Of a DNA stretch of 34,039 bases, positions 8,772-17,060 are shown piece by piece. Made by a program: the position numbers and the translations under genes. How positions within the stretch are numbered: the first letter of the stretch is position 1; each line of letters opens with the position of its first letter. Source of the stretch: an uncultured Gammaproteobacteria bacterium (GTDB lineage: Bacteria > Pseudomonadota > Gammaproteobacteria > SZUA-152); assembly GCA_913009875.1 (NCBI GenBank), contig CAJVYS010000024.1:1-34039 (forward strand), in the 5' to 3' direction. The notes under the pieces were generated by a model, which was not told where the DNA came from, did not search any database, and worked only from the letters and a program-made list of their open reading frames with translations.

Positions 8772-11700
8772 ATGCCTGACTCAGTCAACTTCCATTTTCT
8801 GCATGAACATGACCCGGTATTTCTGCCGCTCGCTGCTGCGGCAGAGCGGGCTTTTGCGAGCGACCCCAACACGACACTGATCAAACTCCGCCAGCTAGGC
8901 GAGGCACTGGCACAAGACCTCGCCGCCAGATCGGGGATTGCTTTTGACGAAACCACCACCCAGGCCGATCTGCTCTGGAAACTCCATCGAGAGATTCACC
9001 TCGACCCGACGATTCGAGAGATTTTTCACACCCTGCGCATCGAAGGAAACAGGGCGGCGCATCAATTCAGCACACAACACAAGGAAGCGATGGCTGGCCT
9101 GAAAATGGCCCGCGCCCTGGCCGTGTGGTTCCACCAAAGCTTCGGTAGGCAGGGAACCCGATTCAAGCCCGGACCTTTCACACCACCGCCAGACCCCAGC
9201 CATCAGCTTTGCAGCCTGCAAACGGAAATCGATCGGCTCAAGGCGCAATTAATCGATTCAAGCCAACAGGTGGAATCCAACCAGCAGCTGGCCGAACTGA
9301 TGGCCCGCGAGAAAGAGGAATACGCCGAACTCGCGGAGCAAATGGATGCCGAGGCGCGGACCTATGAGCAATTGGCAATGGACGCCGAGGCTGAGCTGAA
9401 TAGGCAGAAAACAGCGTTTGAACACCGTCTCGCGGAGCTTCAGTCCCGTCAAAAAGAAACGCCGCCCGATACCGGCAAGGTCATCAAGGAAACCCGGCAG
9501 GCCTCAGCCTCCTTTACCTTGAATGAGGAACTGACCCGCATCCTGATTGATCAACAGCTGATCCAGGCCGGCTGGCAGGCCGATTCGCAGACGCTGACCC
9601 ACAAGAAAGGCGCGCGTCCTGAAAAAGGCAAAAACCTCGCCATAGCAGAATGGCCCACCGTGGGCCGGCAATCGGCCGATTATGTGCTGTTTGCCGGTCT
9701 GACGCCCCTCGCCGTCGTCGAGGCCAAACGCGAAAACAGCAACGTCGCAGGCAAAATACGCCAGGCCGAACGTTACGCCGCCGGTTTTTCGCCCAGTGCC
9801 AACATGACACCCGCCTGGGCCGTGGAAGACCGCACCATCGCCTGGCCCTCAGGCGAAGAGGGACACTACCAGATACCCTTTGCCTACTCCTGCAACGGCC
9901 GGCCGTTGATCAAACAACTCGCCGAACAATCGGGCACCTGGTTTCGTGACCTGCGCAGCCCCGCCAACCTGGCCCGGCCACTGCAGGACTTTCATTCCCC
10001 CGCAGGTCTGCTCGACCGCCTCACGCGCAGCCGCGCGGCCGCGGAAGAAAAGCTCAACGCCGAAGGCTTCGGCTACCTCAAGTTGCGCGACTACCAGATC
10101 AGGGCCATCCAGCATGTTGAACAGGCGCTGAGCCACAACCAGACAAACTGCCTGCTGGCCATGGCCACCGGCACCGGCAAGACCCGCACCATCATTGGCC
10201 TGATGTATCGCTTTCTCAAGGCCGAGCGTTTCAGGCGCATCCTCTTTCTGGTCGACCGCACCGCCCTCGGCCAACAGGCCCTCGATACCTTCAACGACGC
10301 GCCGCTGGAGCAGAATCAGACCCTCTCGAAAATCTACAACGTCGCCGAACTGGGCGACATGGCCGCCGAGGCGGAGACCCGCATCCAGGTCGCCACCGTG
10401 CAGGCCATGGTGCGGCGCATCTTTCAATCCGACCAGCCGCCACTGGTGGATCAGTTTGACTGCATCATCGTCGACGAGGCCCATCGCGGCTACACCCTCG
10501 ATCAGGAAATGACCGAGGGTGAACTGGCGGTGCGCGACCAGAGCCAGTACCTCTCCAGCTATCGCCGCGTGCTCGACTATTTCGACGCCGTGAAAATCGG
10601 CCTCACCGCGACGCCGGCAAAACAGACCACCGAGATCTTCGGCAGGCCGGTCTACACCTATTCCTACCGCGAAGCAGTGGCCGACGACTGGCTCATCGAC
10701 CACGAACCGCCCATCCGTTACGAAACCCTGCTCAGCAGGCACGGCATCAAGTTCGACAAGGGAGAGGCGGTCAGCGTCATCGACACCCGCACCGGCGAGG
10801 TGGACACCGCCGAGCTGGATGACGAACTGAATTTCGAGGTGGGATCCTTCAACCGGCGCGTGATTACCGAAGGCTTCAACCAAGTGATCTGCGAACAACT
10901 GGCCCAGGAGCTGGACCCGGCGGGCGACGAAAAGACCCTGATCTTCTGCGCCACCGACCTGCACGCCGACATGGTCAAGCGCCTGCTCGACACCGCCTTC
11001 AAGGATCTCTACGGCGACGACTACGTTGAAGCCGCCGTGCGCAAGATTACCGGCGCCAGCGACAAAGTGGACCAGCTCATCCGCCAGTACAAAAACGAGC
11101 GTTATCCCTCCATCGCCATTACCGTCGATCTGCTCACCACCGGCATCGACGTGCCGCCCATCTGTCACCTGGTATTCCTGCGCCGGGTGTGCTCGCGCAT
11201 TCTTTACGAACAAATGGTCGGCCGTGCCACCCGCCGTTGCGACGACATCGGCAAGACCGTGTTCAAAATCTACGATCCGGTGGATATCTACGCGGCCCTG
11301 CAGGACGTCAGCACCATGAAGCCGCTGGTCAAGGACGCCAATATCCCGATGGAACAGCTGGTGCGGGAACTCGGCGACCCGAAAAGTTTCAAGACCCCCG
11401 GCAGCCAGCCCGACACCCGCCATGCCGACGACGTGCTCGACGCCCTCGGCCAGCGCGTCATGCGTACCCTGCGCAAGGCCACCCACCTGGCCGAAAAACG
11501 TCCCGAGCTGAAGCAGAAGCTCGACGAACTGGAACAACTCTGGGGCGTGGAGCCGGGCAAGCTGCACAGCCACCTGCACAAAATGGGCGCGAAAAAGGCA
11601 CAGGCCTTCGTCGCCACCCACCCGAACTTCGTCAATCAGATCGACGAGGTGAAATGGTTCATCGGTTCCGAGCGCCGGCCGCCGATCTACGAAGGCAAAG

Positions 11701-12254
11701 ACAAACTCATCAAACGCACCCAAAGCTACGGCGTCAACGAAAAACCCGCCGACTACCTCGACAGCTTCAACACCTTCATCCGCGACCAGCTCAACCAGTC
11801 AGCCGCGCTATCGGTGGTGGTTAAACGGCCCAAAGACCTCACCCGCGAACAGCTCAAAGAGGTGCGCCTGCTGCTCGACCAGCACGGCTACAGTGAGGCC
11901 AGCCTGCGCAGCGCCTGGCGCAACCAGGCCAACCACGAAATCGCCGCCAGCATCATCGGCTACATCCGCCAGGCCGCCCTGGGCGAAGCACTGATCCCGT
12001 TTGAACAGCGAGTGCAGAATGCCATGGGCAACATCTACGCCCAGCACGACTGGACGCCCATTCAGCGCAAATGGCTGGCACGCCTGGCCAAGCAGCTCAC
12101 CCACGAGGTGGTCATCGACCACGACTTCGTGAATCGTGCCTTTGCCGCCAACGGCGGAGCCAAACAGCTGGACAAGATCCTCGGGCAGCAGCTCGACGAA
12201 GTGGTGGAGCGGCTGTCGGAATCGCTGTGGGAGAGTGATAGGTCGACGGGGTAA
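8772..12254 (+). CDS. hsdR: Type I restriction endonuclease subunit R (EcoEI/type IB-like)
   Basis: This 1160-residue motor and nuclease subunit of a type I restriction system translocates DNA and cuts it far from the recognition site. Order of domains: an N-terminal DUF4145-like helical domain (about 30-125); a charged coiled coil (about 145-225); a PD-(D/E)xK nuclease with Asp303, Glu317 and Lys319 (SADYVLF...VVEAK); and a superfamily 2 helicase with Walker A MATGTGKT (464-471) and DEAH (568-571). Then come the second RecA-like domain (LLTTGIDVPP, QMVGRATRR) and the C-terminal EcoEI_R_C-type region that docks on the methylase. All catalytic motifs are intact, so restriction is likely active. 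The ribosome site is weak. It is the first gene of the island and is separated from hsdM by an AlbA_2 gene. Confidence 0.95.
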   Translation: MPDSVNFHFLHEHDPVFLPLAAAAERAFASDPNTTLIKLRQLGEALAQDLAARSGIAFDETTTQADLLWKLHREIHLDPTIREIFHTLRIEGNRAAHQFSTQHKEAMAGLKMARALAVWFHQSFGRQGTRFKPGPFTPPPDPSHQLCSLQTEIDRLKAQLIDSSQQVESNQQLAELMAREKEEYAELAEQMDAEARTYEQLAMDAEAELNRQKTAFEHRLAELQSRQKETPPDTGKVIKETRQASASFTLNEELTRILIDQQLIQAGWQADSQTLTHKKGARPEKGKNLAIAEWPTVGRQSADYVLFAGLTPLAVVEAKRENSNVAGKIRQAERYAAGFSPSANMTPAWAVEDRTIAWPSGEEGHYQIPFAYSCNGRPLIKQLAEQSGTWFRDLRSPANLARPLQDFHSPAGLLDRLTRSRAAAEEKLNAEGFGYLKLRDYQIRAIQHVEQALSHNQTNCLLAMATGTGKTRTIIGLMYRFLKAERFRRILFLVDRTALGQQALDTFNDAPLEQNQTLSKIYNVAELGDMAAEAETRIQVATVQAMVRRIFQSDQPPLVDQFDCIIVDEAHRGYTLDQEMTEGELAVRDQSQYLSSYRRVLDYFDAVKIGLTATPAKQTTEIFGRPVYTYSYREAVADDWLIDHEPPIRYETLLSRHGIKFDKGEAVSVIDTRTGEVDTAELDDELNFEVGSFNRRVITEGFNQVICEQLAQELDPAGDEKTLIFCATDLHADMVKRLLDTAFKDLYGDDYVEAAVRKITGASDKVDQLIRQYKNERYPSIAITVDLLTTGIDVPPICHLVFLRRVCSRILYEQMVGRATRRCDDIGKTVFKIYDPVDIYAALQDVSTMKPLVKDANIPMEQLVRELGDPKSFKTPGSQPDTRHADDVLDALGQRVMRTLRKATHLAEKRPELKQKLDELEQLWGVEPGKLHSHLHKMGAKKAQAFVATHPNFVNQIDEVKWFIGSERRPPIYEGKDKLIKRTQSYGVNEKPADYLDSFNTFIRDQLNQSAALSVVVKRPKDLTREQLKEVRLLLDQHGYSEASLRSAWRNQANHEIAASIIGYIRQAALGEALIPFEQRVQNAMGNIYAQHDWTPIQRKWLARLAKQLTHEVVIDHDFVNRAFAANGGAKQLDKILGQQLDEVVERLSESLWESDRSTG

Positions 12255-12294
12255 CCCTAGATTCAATACGTATAGAAAACCGGAAAATCTATAC

Positions 12295-12339
12295 ATGACG
12301 AGGGTGATCTACCAAGAAAATGGAGATTTTTATGTTTGA
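12295..12339 (+). other. 14-codon frame in hsdR-AlbA_2 gap
   Basis: ATG 12295 to TGA encodes MTRVIYQENGDFYV. It lies in the 97-base gap after hsdR. AAAACCGGAAAATC precedes it but is not a good ribosome site. It may be a leader, a remnant or chance; I cannot assign a function. Confidence 0.15.
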
Positions 12340-12351
12340 AGAAGAATCAAA

Positions 12352-13818
12352 ATGACGATTGACCGATCCGCCGAATACTTGCTCGGTCTGCTCCATGAGT
12401 TACGCAAACTACCGCGTGAAACCGAATGGGTTGAGTTTAAACATAACAACAAAAAGCCGGATGAGATTGGCGAATATCTCTCTGCACTCGCCAACGCAGC
12501 CGCGTTGATGGGAAAGGTACATGCCTATCTGGTGTGGGGTGTGGATAACGATACCCATGAGATCATCGGCACAACATTTAATCCAGATACGACAAAGGTT
12601 GGCGGCGAAGAGTTGGAAAATTGGCTACTGCGGCTATTGAGTCCGAAGATCAATTTTCGTTTCTATCCTCTGCAAGTCGATAGCGTTTCTGTTGTTCTAC
12701 TAGAGATTGGTGCTGCCTTTCGTCATCCAGTGCAGTTCAAAAATACCGAATTTATTCGGGTTGGCTCCTATAAAAAGAGGCTCAAGGATTTTCCCGAAAA
12801 GGAACGGGATTTGTGGCGGGTATTTGATCGGATACCCTTTGAACGGGAAATTGCAGTAGAAAACGTAGCCGTTGACAACGTCCTGAAACTGCTCGACTAC
12901 CCCTCCTATTTCGACCTGCTCTCCCTGCCATTGCCCGATGCTCGGGAAGGCATACTGGCTGCCCTGGTTGCCGATGAAATGATAACCCCGGGTAGAGGTG
13001 GAAAGTGGGATATCACCAATTTGGGCGCCGTGCTTTTTGCCAGGCGGCTCGATGATTTTCGGTTCCTGAGACGCAAGGCGGTACGGGTTGTTCTGTACAA
13101 GGGCGAAGGACGGGTCGAATCGACGCGCGAGCAAGAAGGTAGCAGGGGTTATGCGGCAGGTTTTGAAGGGCTGATTGGTTATATCACCAATCTGCTGCCT
13201 ACCAATGAGGTGATCGGCCAAGCCTTGCGTAAGGAGGTGCCGATGTTTCCAGAGTTGGCTATCCGTGAACTGGTGGCCAATGCCATCATTCATCAGGATT
13301 TTCACCTCGCTGGTACTGCGCCGATGGTAGAAATCTTTTCCAACCGCATGGAGATTACCAATCCCGGCCTGCCCCTGGTAAGCATCGACCGCTTTCTGGA
13401 CAGCCCACCGAAATCACGCAACGAGTCTTTGGCTTCATTCATGAGGCGCATTGGCGTATGCGAGGAGCGTGGCAGCGGTATTGATAAGGTCGTCTTTCAA
13501 ACCGAACTCTATCAACTTCCTGCCCCGCTGTTTGAGACGACAGATGAGCATACCCGCACAGTGCTCTTTGCTCACCGTAGCTTTCGGGAGATGGACAAAG
13601 AGGATAGACTCCGCGCCTGTTATCTGCACGCCTGCCTGCGGTATGTGCAACGGGATTTTATGACCAATACCACCCTGCGGAAGCGGTTTGGAATTGAAGA
13701 GAAAAACAGTTCTATGGCCTCCCGAATTATCAGGGATACGATCGATGCTGGCCTGATCCACTGTCACGATGAAACTGTCGGTAACAAGGCCAGAAAATAT
13801 CTACCCAAGTGGGCATAG
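12352..13818 (+). CDS. AlbA_2 (Schlafen-like) DNA-binding/ATPase-fold protein in hsd locus
   Basis: The 488-residue protein has an N-terminal AlbA_2 domain (about 15-140; ETEWVEFKHNN start, VWGVDNDTHEIIGTTF). A GHKL/HATPase-like C-terminal part follows, of the type annotated as RecG-like or HATPase_c_4, with ELVANAIIHQDFH (306-318) and the late GVCEERGSGIDKVVF segment. The last 90 residues look like a winged helix. Such genes are frequently found inside type I restriction loci, where a regulatory or protective role is suspected but not established. It lies between hsdR and hsdM, all in the same direction. Its codon use and A+T content are higher than in hsdR and hsdM, suggesting separate arrival. 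The start has only a weak GAAGAA site. Confidence 0.85.
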   Translation: MTIDRSAEYLLGLLHELRKLPRETEWVEFKHNNKKPDEIGEYLSALANAAALMGKVHAYLVWGVDNDTHEIIGTTFNPDTTKVGGEELENWLLRLLSPKINFRFYPLQVDSVSVVLLEIGAAFRHPVQFKNTEFIRVGSYKKRLKDFPEKERDLWRVFDRIPFEREIAVENVAVDNVLKLLDYPSYFDLLSLPLPDAREGILAALVADEMITPGRGGKWDITNLGAVLFARRLDDFRFLRRKAVRVVLYKGEGRVESTREQEGSRGYAAGFEGLIGYITNLLPTNEVIGQALRKEVPMFPELAIRELVANAIIHQDFHLAGTAPMVEIFSNRMEITNPGLPLVSIDRFLDSPPKSRNESLASFMRRIGVCEERGSGIDKVVFQTELYQLPAPLFETTDEHTRTVLFAHRSFREMDKEDRLRACYLHACLRYVQRDFMTNTTLRKRFGIEEKNSSMASRIIRDTIDAGLIHCHDETVGNKARKYLPKWA

Positions 13819-14000
13819 AGGTCGGTATGACTTTGTTTGAGCGTTGTTTGACTGGCGCGGCTCCGTTCTGGAGGTTGTTTTATAGATATACTTAAGAATC
13901 AGTCAGTTATGTTGCTGTTTTTGTTTGACTGGTGTTTGATTTCACAAAAATGACACGGCAATAATCAAAATAAGCTACCCGATCAATAAATAGAGAGTCT
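13819..14000 (+). promoter_or_regulatory. A+T-rich gap upstream of hsdM with 12-base direct repeats
   Basis: TTGTTTGACTGG occurs twice, at 13844-13855 and 13921-13932 (77 bases apart), and GTTTGAGCG is a partial third copy just before the first. The region between is A+T-rich (TTTTATAGATATACTTAAG) and could hold a promoter for hsdM-hsdS. Direct repeats of this kind could bind a regulator. Confidence 0.4.
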
Positions 14001-15614
14001 ATGAAAAACACCCAAATCGTCCAGAAACTCTGGAACCTCTGCGATGTGCTGCGCGACGACGGCATCAACTACTCCGACTACGTCACCGAGCTGGTGCTGT
14101 TGTTGTTCATCAAGATGGAATACGAACAGGCGCAGGCGGACGTAAAGTTCGACCACAAGCTGCCCGCGGGCTGCCGCTGGCCCGATTTGCGCGATCAGTC
14201 CGGCCTCAACCTGCTCAACGCCTACCGGCAGATACTGCTGGATCTGTCCAAGAGCGACGACCCGCTCATCGCCGCCATCTACGCCGATGCCCAGACCCGC
14301 CTGCGCGAGCCGCGTCATCTGGAGCAGTTGATCAAAAGCCTCGACGCCATCGATTGGTTCAGCGCCCAGCGCGATGGCCTTGGCGATCTCTACGAAGGGC
14401 TGCTGGAAAAAAACGCCAGCGAGACCAAATCGGGTGCCGGCCAATACTTCACTCCGCGGCCGCTCATCGACAGCATCATCCACTGCATCAAGCCTCAACC
14501 ACTGGAAAAAATTCAAGACCCGGCCGCCGGCACCGCCGGTTTTCTCATCGCCGCCGACCGCTACATCAAACAGCACACCGACGAACTGTTCGATCTCAAG
14601 GAGAAGGACCGCAAGTCCCAGATCTACAAGGCCTTCATCGGCATGGAGCTGGTGCCCGGCACCCGCCGCTTGGCGCTGATGAACTGCCTGCTGCACGGCA
14701 TGGAAGGCGATGACGAAGGCGTGGTGCTTCTGGGCAACACCCTCGGCCTGCCCGGCACCCGACTGCCCCGTGCCGACGTGATCCTCACCAATCCGCCCTT
14801 CGGCACCGCCAAGGGCGGCGGCGGGCCAACGCGGGACGACTTCACCTACAAGACCAGCAACAAGCAGTTAGCCTTCCTGCAACACATCTACCGCAGTCTC
14901 AAACCCGGTGGCCGTGCCGCCGTGGTGCTGCCCGACAACGTATTGTTCGAGGCCGGTGTTGGCACCGAGATCCGCCGCGACCTGATGAACAAGTGCAACC
15001 TGCACACCCTCCTGCGCCTGCCCACCGGCATCTTTTACGCCCAGGGCGTCAAGACCAATGTGTTGTTCTTCACCCGCGGCACCGCGAAAAACCCCGAACA
15101 GGAAGAAAACTGCACCAAAAATGTCTGGGTCTACGACCTGCGCAGCAACATGCCCAACTTCGGCAAACGCACCCCCTTCGGCGCGCAACACCTTAAGCCG
15201 TTTGAAAAGTGCTACGGCAGAAAGGCCGACGGCACCAGCAAACGCACCGAAGGCGAATGGAGCTTTACGAATACCAACAAAGCCAAAAATAACCATTCCC
15301 TCTCCCTTGAGGGAGAGGGCCAGGGTGAGGGTGAAAGCCCAACCGAAGAAACCTCACGCTGGCGCTGCTTCACCCGCGGTTACATTCGCGAACAAAAAGG
15401 CGACTCCCTCGACATCAGCTGGATCAAGGACGAAGACAGCATCGACACCGCCAACCTGCCCGAACCCGAGATCCTCGCCGCCGAAGCCATGAGCGAACTC
15501 ACCGAAGCCCTGCGTGAACTGGATGGATTGATGCTGGCGCTGGGGGCCGGGGATGAGGCCGAGGCGCAGCGGGGGGTGTTGGTTGAGGCGTTGGGGCTTG
15601 GAAATGACAAATAA
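14001..15614 (+). CDS. hsdM: Type I DNA methyltransferase subunit M (N6-adenine)
   Basis: The 537-residue modification subunit methylates adenine in the site chosen by HsdS, protecting host DNA, and is also part of the restriction complex. It has the N-terminal helical HsdM_N domain (IVQKLWNLCDVLRDDGINYSDY), the AdoMet motif DPAAGTAGF (173-181) and the catalytic motif NPPF (264-267). YFTPRPLIDSI precedes the AdoMet site. At residues about 432-446 the sequence HSLSLEGEGQGEGESP is encoded by a genomic palindromic repeat inserted in frame (15298-15333). It sits in a loop region before the C-terminal part (FTRGYIREQKGDSLDISWIKD), so the protein may still work. The gene overlaps hsdS by 11 bases. 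Confidence 0.95.
   Translation: MKNTQIVQKLWNLCDVLRDDGINYSDYVTELVLLLFIKMEYEQAQADVKFDHKLPAGCRWPDLRDQSGLNLLNAYRQILLDLSKSDDPLIAAIYADAQTRLREPRHLEQLIKSLDAIDWFSAQRDGLGDLYEGLLEKNASETKSGAGQYFTPRPLIDSIIHCIKPQPLEKIQDPAAGTAGFLIAADRYIKQHTDELFDLKEKDRKSQIYKAFIGMELVPGTRRLALMNCLLHGMEGDDEGVVLLGNTLGLPGTRLPRADVILTNPPFGTAKGGGGPTRDDFTYKTSNKQLAFLQHIYRSLKPGGRAAVVLPDNVLFEAGVGTEIRRDLMNKCNLHTLLRLPTGIFYAQGVKTNVLFFTRGTAKNPEQEENCTKNVWVYDLRSNMPNFGKRTPFGAQHLKPFEKCYGRKADGTSKRTEGEWSFTNTNKAKNNHSLSLEGEGQGEGESPTEETSRWRCFTRGYIREQKGDSLDISWIKDEDSIDTANLPEPEILAAEAMSELTEALRELDGLMLALGAGDEAEAQRGVLVEALGLGNDK
15298..15333. repeat. CCCTCTCCC-family palindromic repeat inside hsdM
   Basis: CCCTCTCCCTTGAGGGAGAG followed by GGCCAGGGTGAGGG matches the intergenic repeats at 19595-19632 and 19658-19696. 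It is read in frame within hsdM. Confidence 0.85.
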
Positions 15615-16962
15615 AAATACCGTAGGTTGGGTTGTTACAATATTTACGGATGTGCTTGATGTTCAGGGAGGCACTCAACCACCAAAATCACAATTTATCT
15701 CGGAACCAAAAGACGGCTACGTGAGGCTGCTACAGATTCGTGATTTTGGTAAAAAACCCGTCCCCACCTATGTACCCGATACAACAAAACTGAAGAAGTG
15801 TTCTTCCGATGATGTGCTTATCGGAAGATATGGGGCATCGCTTGGTCGAATCTGTTCTGGAATGGAAGGGGCATACAACGTTGCTCTGGCTAAGATAATT
15901 GCGCCGACTGAACTCGATACATCTTTTATTCGATATTATCTGCTTGGAGATTTGTTTCAGCACCCATTGAAATTACTATCACGTTCCGCCCAAAATGGCT
16001 TCAACAAAAAAGATTTGGGGAGCTTTGATTTTGTGCTCCCACCCCTAGCCGAACAAAAACAGATCGCCGCCAAACTGGATCAACTGCTGGCGCGGGTGGA
16101 GCGCCTCAAAACCCGCCTCGACACCATCCCCACCATCCTCAAACGCTTCCGCCAATCCGTCCTCGCCGCCGCTGTCAGCGGGCGGTTGACGGAGGAGTGG
16201 CGGGGAGAAAATGGTTTAGACAATCCAGATTTAACACCAATTAATGAGTTTTCTCAGCTTGTAACAAAAGGAGCGTCTCCGAAATGGCAGGGCATTAGCT
16301 ACGTTGAAGACCCATCTCAAACACTATTTGTTACAAGTGAAAATATAGGAACTATGGATCTTCTTCTTTCTAAAAGAAAATATGTACAAGATGAGTTCAA
16401 TGAAAAACAGAAACGTTCTGTACTTCATTGCGGCGATGTTTTAACAAACATTGTGGGAGCATCAATTGGCAGAGCAGCTGTTTGGAATAGAAGTGACAAA
16501 GCAAACACAAACCAAGCTGTATGCATAATCCGACCAATACGGAAAAAGTGTTTAGCGCAATATCTTTGTTTTTATCTAAATAGCCCGGCTGGTATAGACA
16601 AACTTTTAGGAAATAAAGTTGATGTTGCAAGAGCAAATGTTAGTTTGCGCTCCGTGAAAGAATTACAAGTTCTCTTGCCAGAACTGAAAGAACAAACCCA
16701 AATCGTCCACCGCGTCGAACAGCTCTTCGCCTTCGCCGACCAGATCGAACAGCGGGTCAAGGTCGCCCAGTCGCGCGTCAATCACCTCACCCAGTCCATC
16801 CTCGCCAAAGCCTTTCGCGGTGAACTCACCGCCGAGTGGCGCGCACAGAATCCGCACCTGATCAGCGGCGAACATTCCGCCGAGGCGTTGTTGCAACGTA
16901 TCAAGGCGCAACGCGAATCCGCCCCCGCCAAAAAACGCCGCCGCAGGAAAAGCCCGGCCTGA
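15604..16962 (+). CDS. hsdS: Type I restriction-modification specificity subunit S
   Basis: This 452-residue subunit recognises the bipartite DNA site for both methylation and restriction. There are two target-recognition domains (about 1-145 and 200-357). Each is followed by a conserved helical spacer: PPLAEQKQIAAKLDQLL with FRQSVLAAAVSGRLTEEW (about 146-199), and ELKEQTQIVHRVEQLF with LTQSILAKAFRGELTAEW (about 358-430). The recognition domains are visibly A+T-rich, while the spacers are G+C-rich like hsdM, a sign that recognition domains were exchanged. The start ATG at 15604 overlaps the end of hsdM by 11 bases. The recognised sequence cannot be deduced. A basic tail KKRRRRKS ends the protein. 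Confidence 0.95.
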   Translation: MTNKNTVGWVVTIFTDVLDVQGGTQPPKSQFISEPKDGYVRLLQIRDFGKKPVPTYVPDTTKLKKCSSDDVLIGRYGASLGRICSGMEGAYNVALAKIIAPTELDTSFIRYYLLGDLFQHPLKLLSRSAQNGFNKKDLGSFDFVLPPLAEQKQIAAKLDQLLARVERLKTRLDTIPTILKRFRQSVLAAAVSGRLTEEWRGENGLDNPDLTPINEFSQLVTKGASPKWQGISYVEDPSQTLFVTSENIGTMDLLLSKRKYVQDEFNEKQKRSVLHCGDVLTNIVGASIGRAAVWNRSDKANTNQAVCIIRPIRKKCLAQYLCFYLNSPAGIDKLLGNKVDVARANVSLRSVKELQVLLPELKEQTQIVHRVEQLFAFADQIEQRVKVAQSRVNHLTQSILAKAFRGELTAEWRAQNPHLISGEHSAEALLQRIKAQRESAPAKKRRRRKSPA

Positions 16963-17010
16963 TACCGCCGTGTAGCATGCAGCCAAACAGCCCGGAAAAT
17001 CTCCCTAGTC

Positions 17011-17060
17011 ATATGCGCGATGCTTGCCATTGCGTCGACTTACGCATATAAATGGGGCAT
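17011..17060 (+). promoter_or_regulatory. Promoter and inverted repeat of the AbiEi gene; probable leaderless start
   Basis: A -35 TTGCCA (17024-17029) and -10 TATAAA (17047-17052) are separated by 17 bases. The expected first transcribed base coincides with the ATG at 17059. An inverted repeat ATATGCG (17011-17017) / CGCATAT (17043-17049) brackets the promoter and covers the -10, a plausible autorepression operator for an AbiEi antitoxin. Confidence 0.5.

Noticed and set aside
9849-11723. 624-codon minus-strand frame within hsdR
   Set aside because: Antisense shadow of a G+C-rich gene; hsdR motifs are complete on the plus strand.
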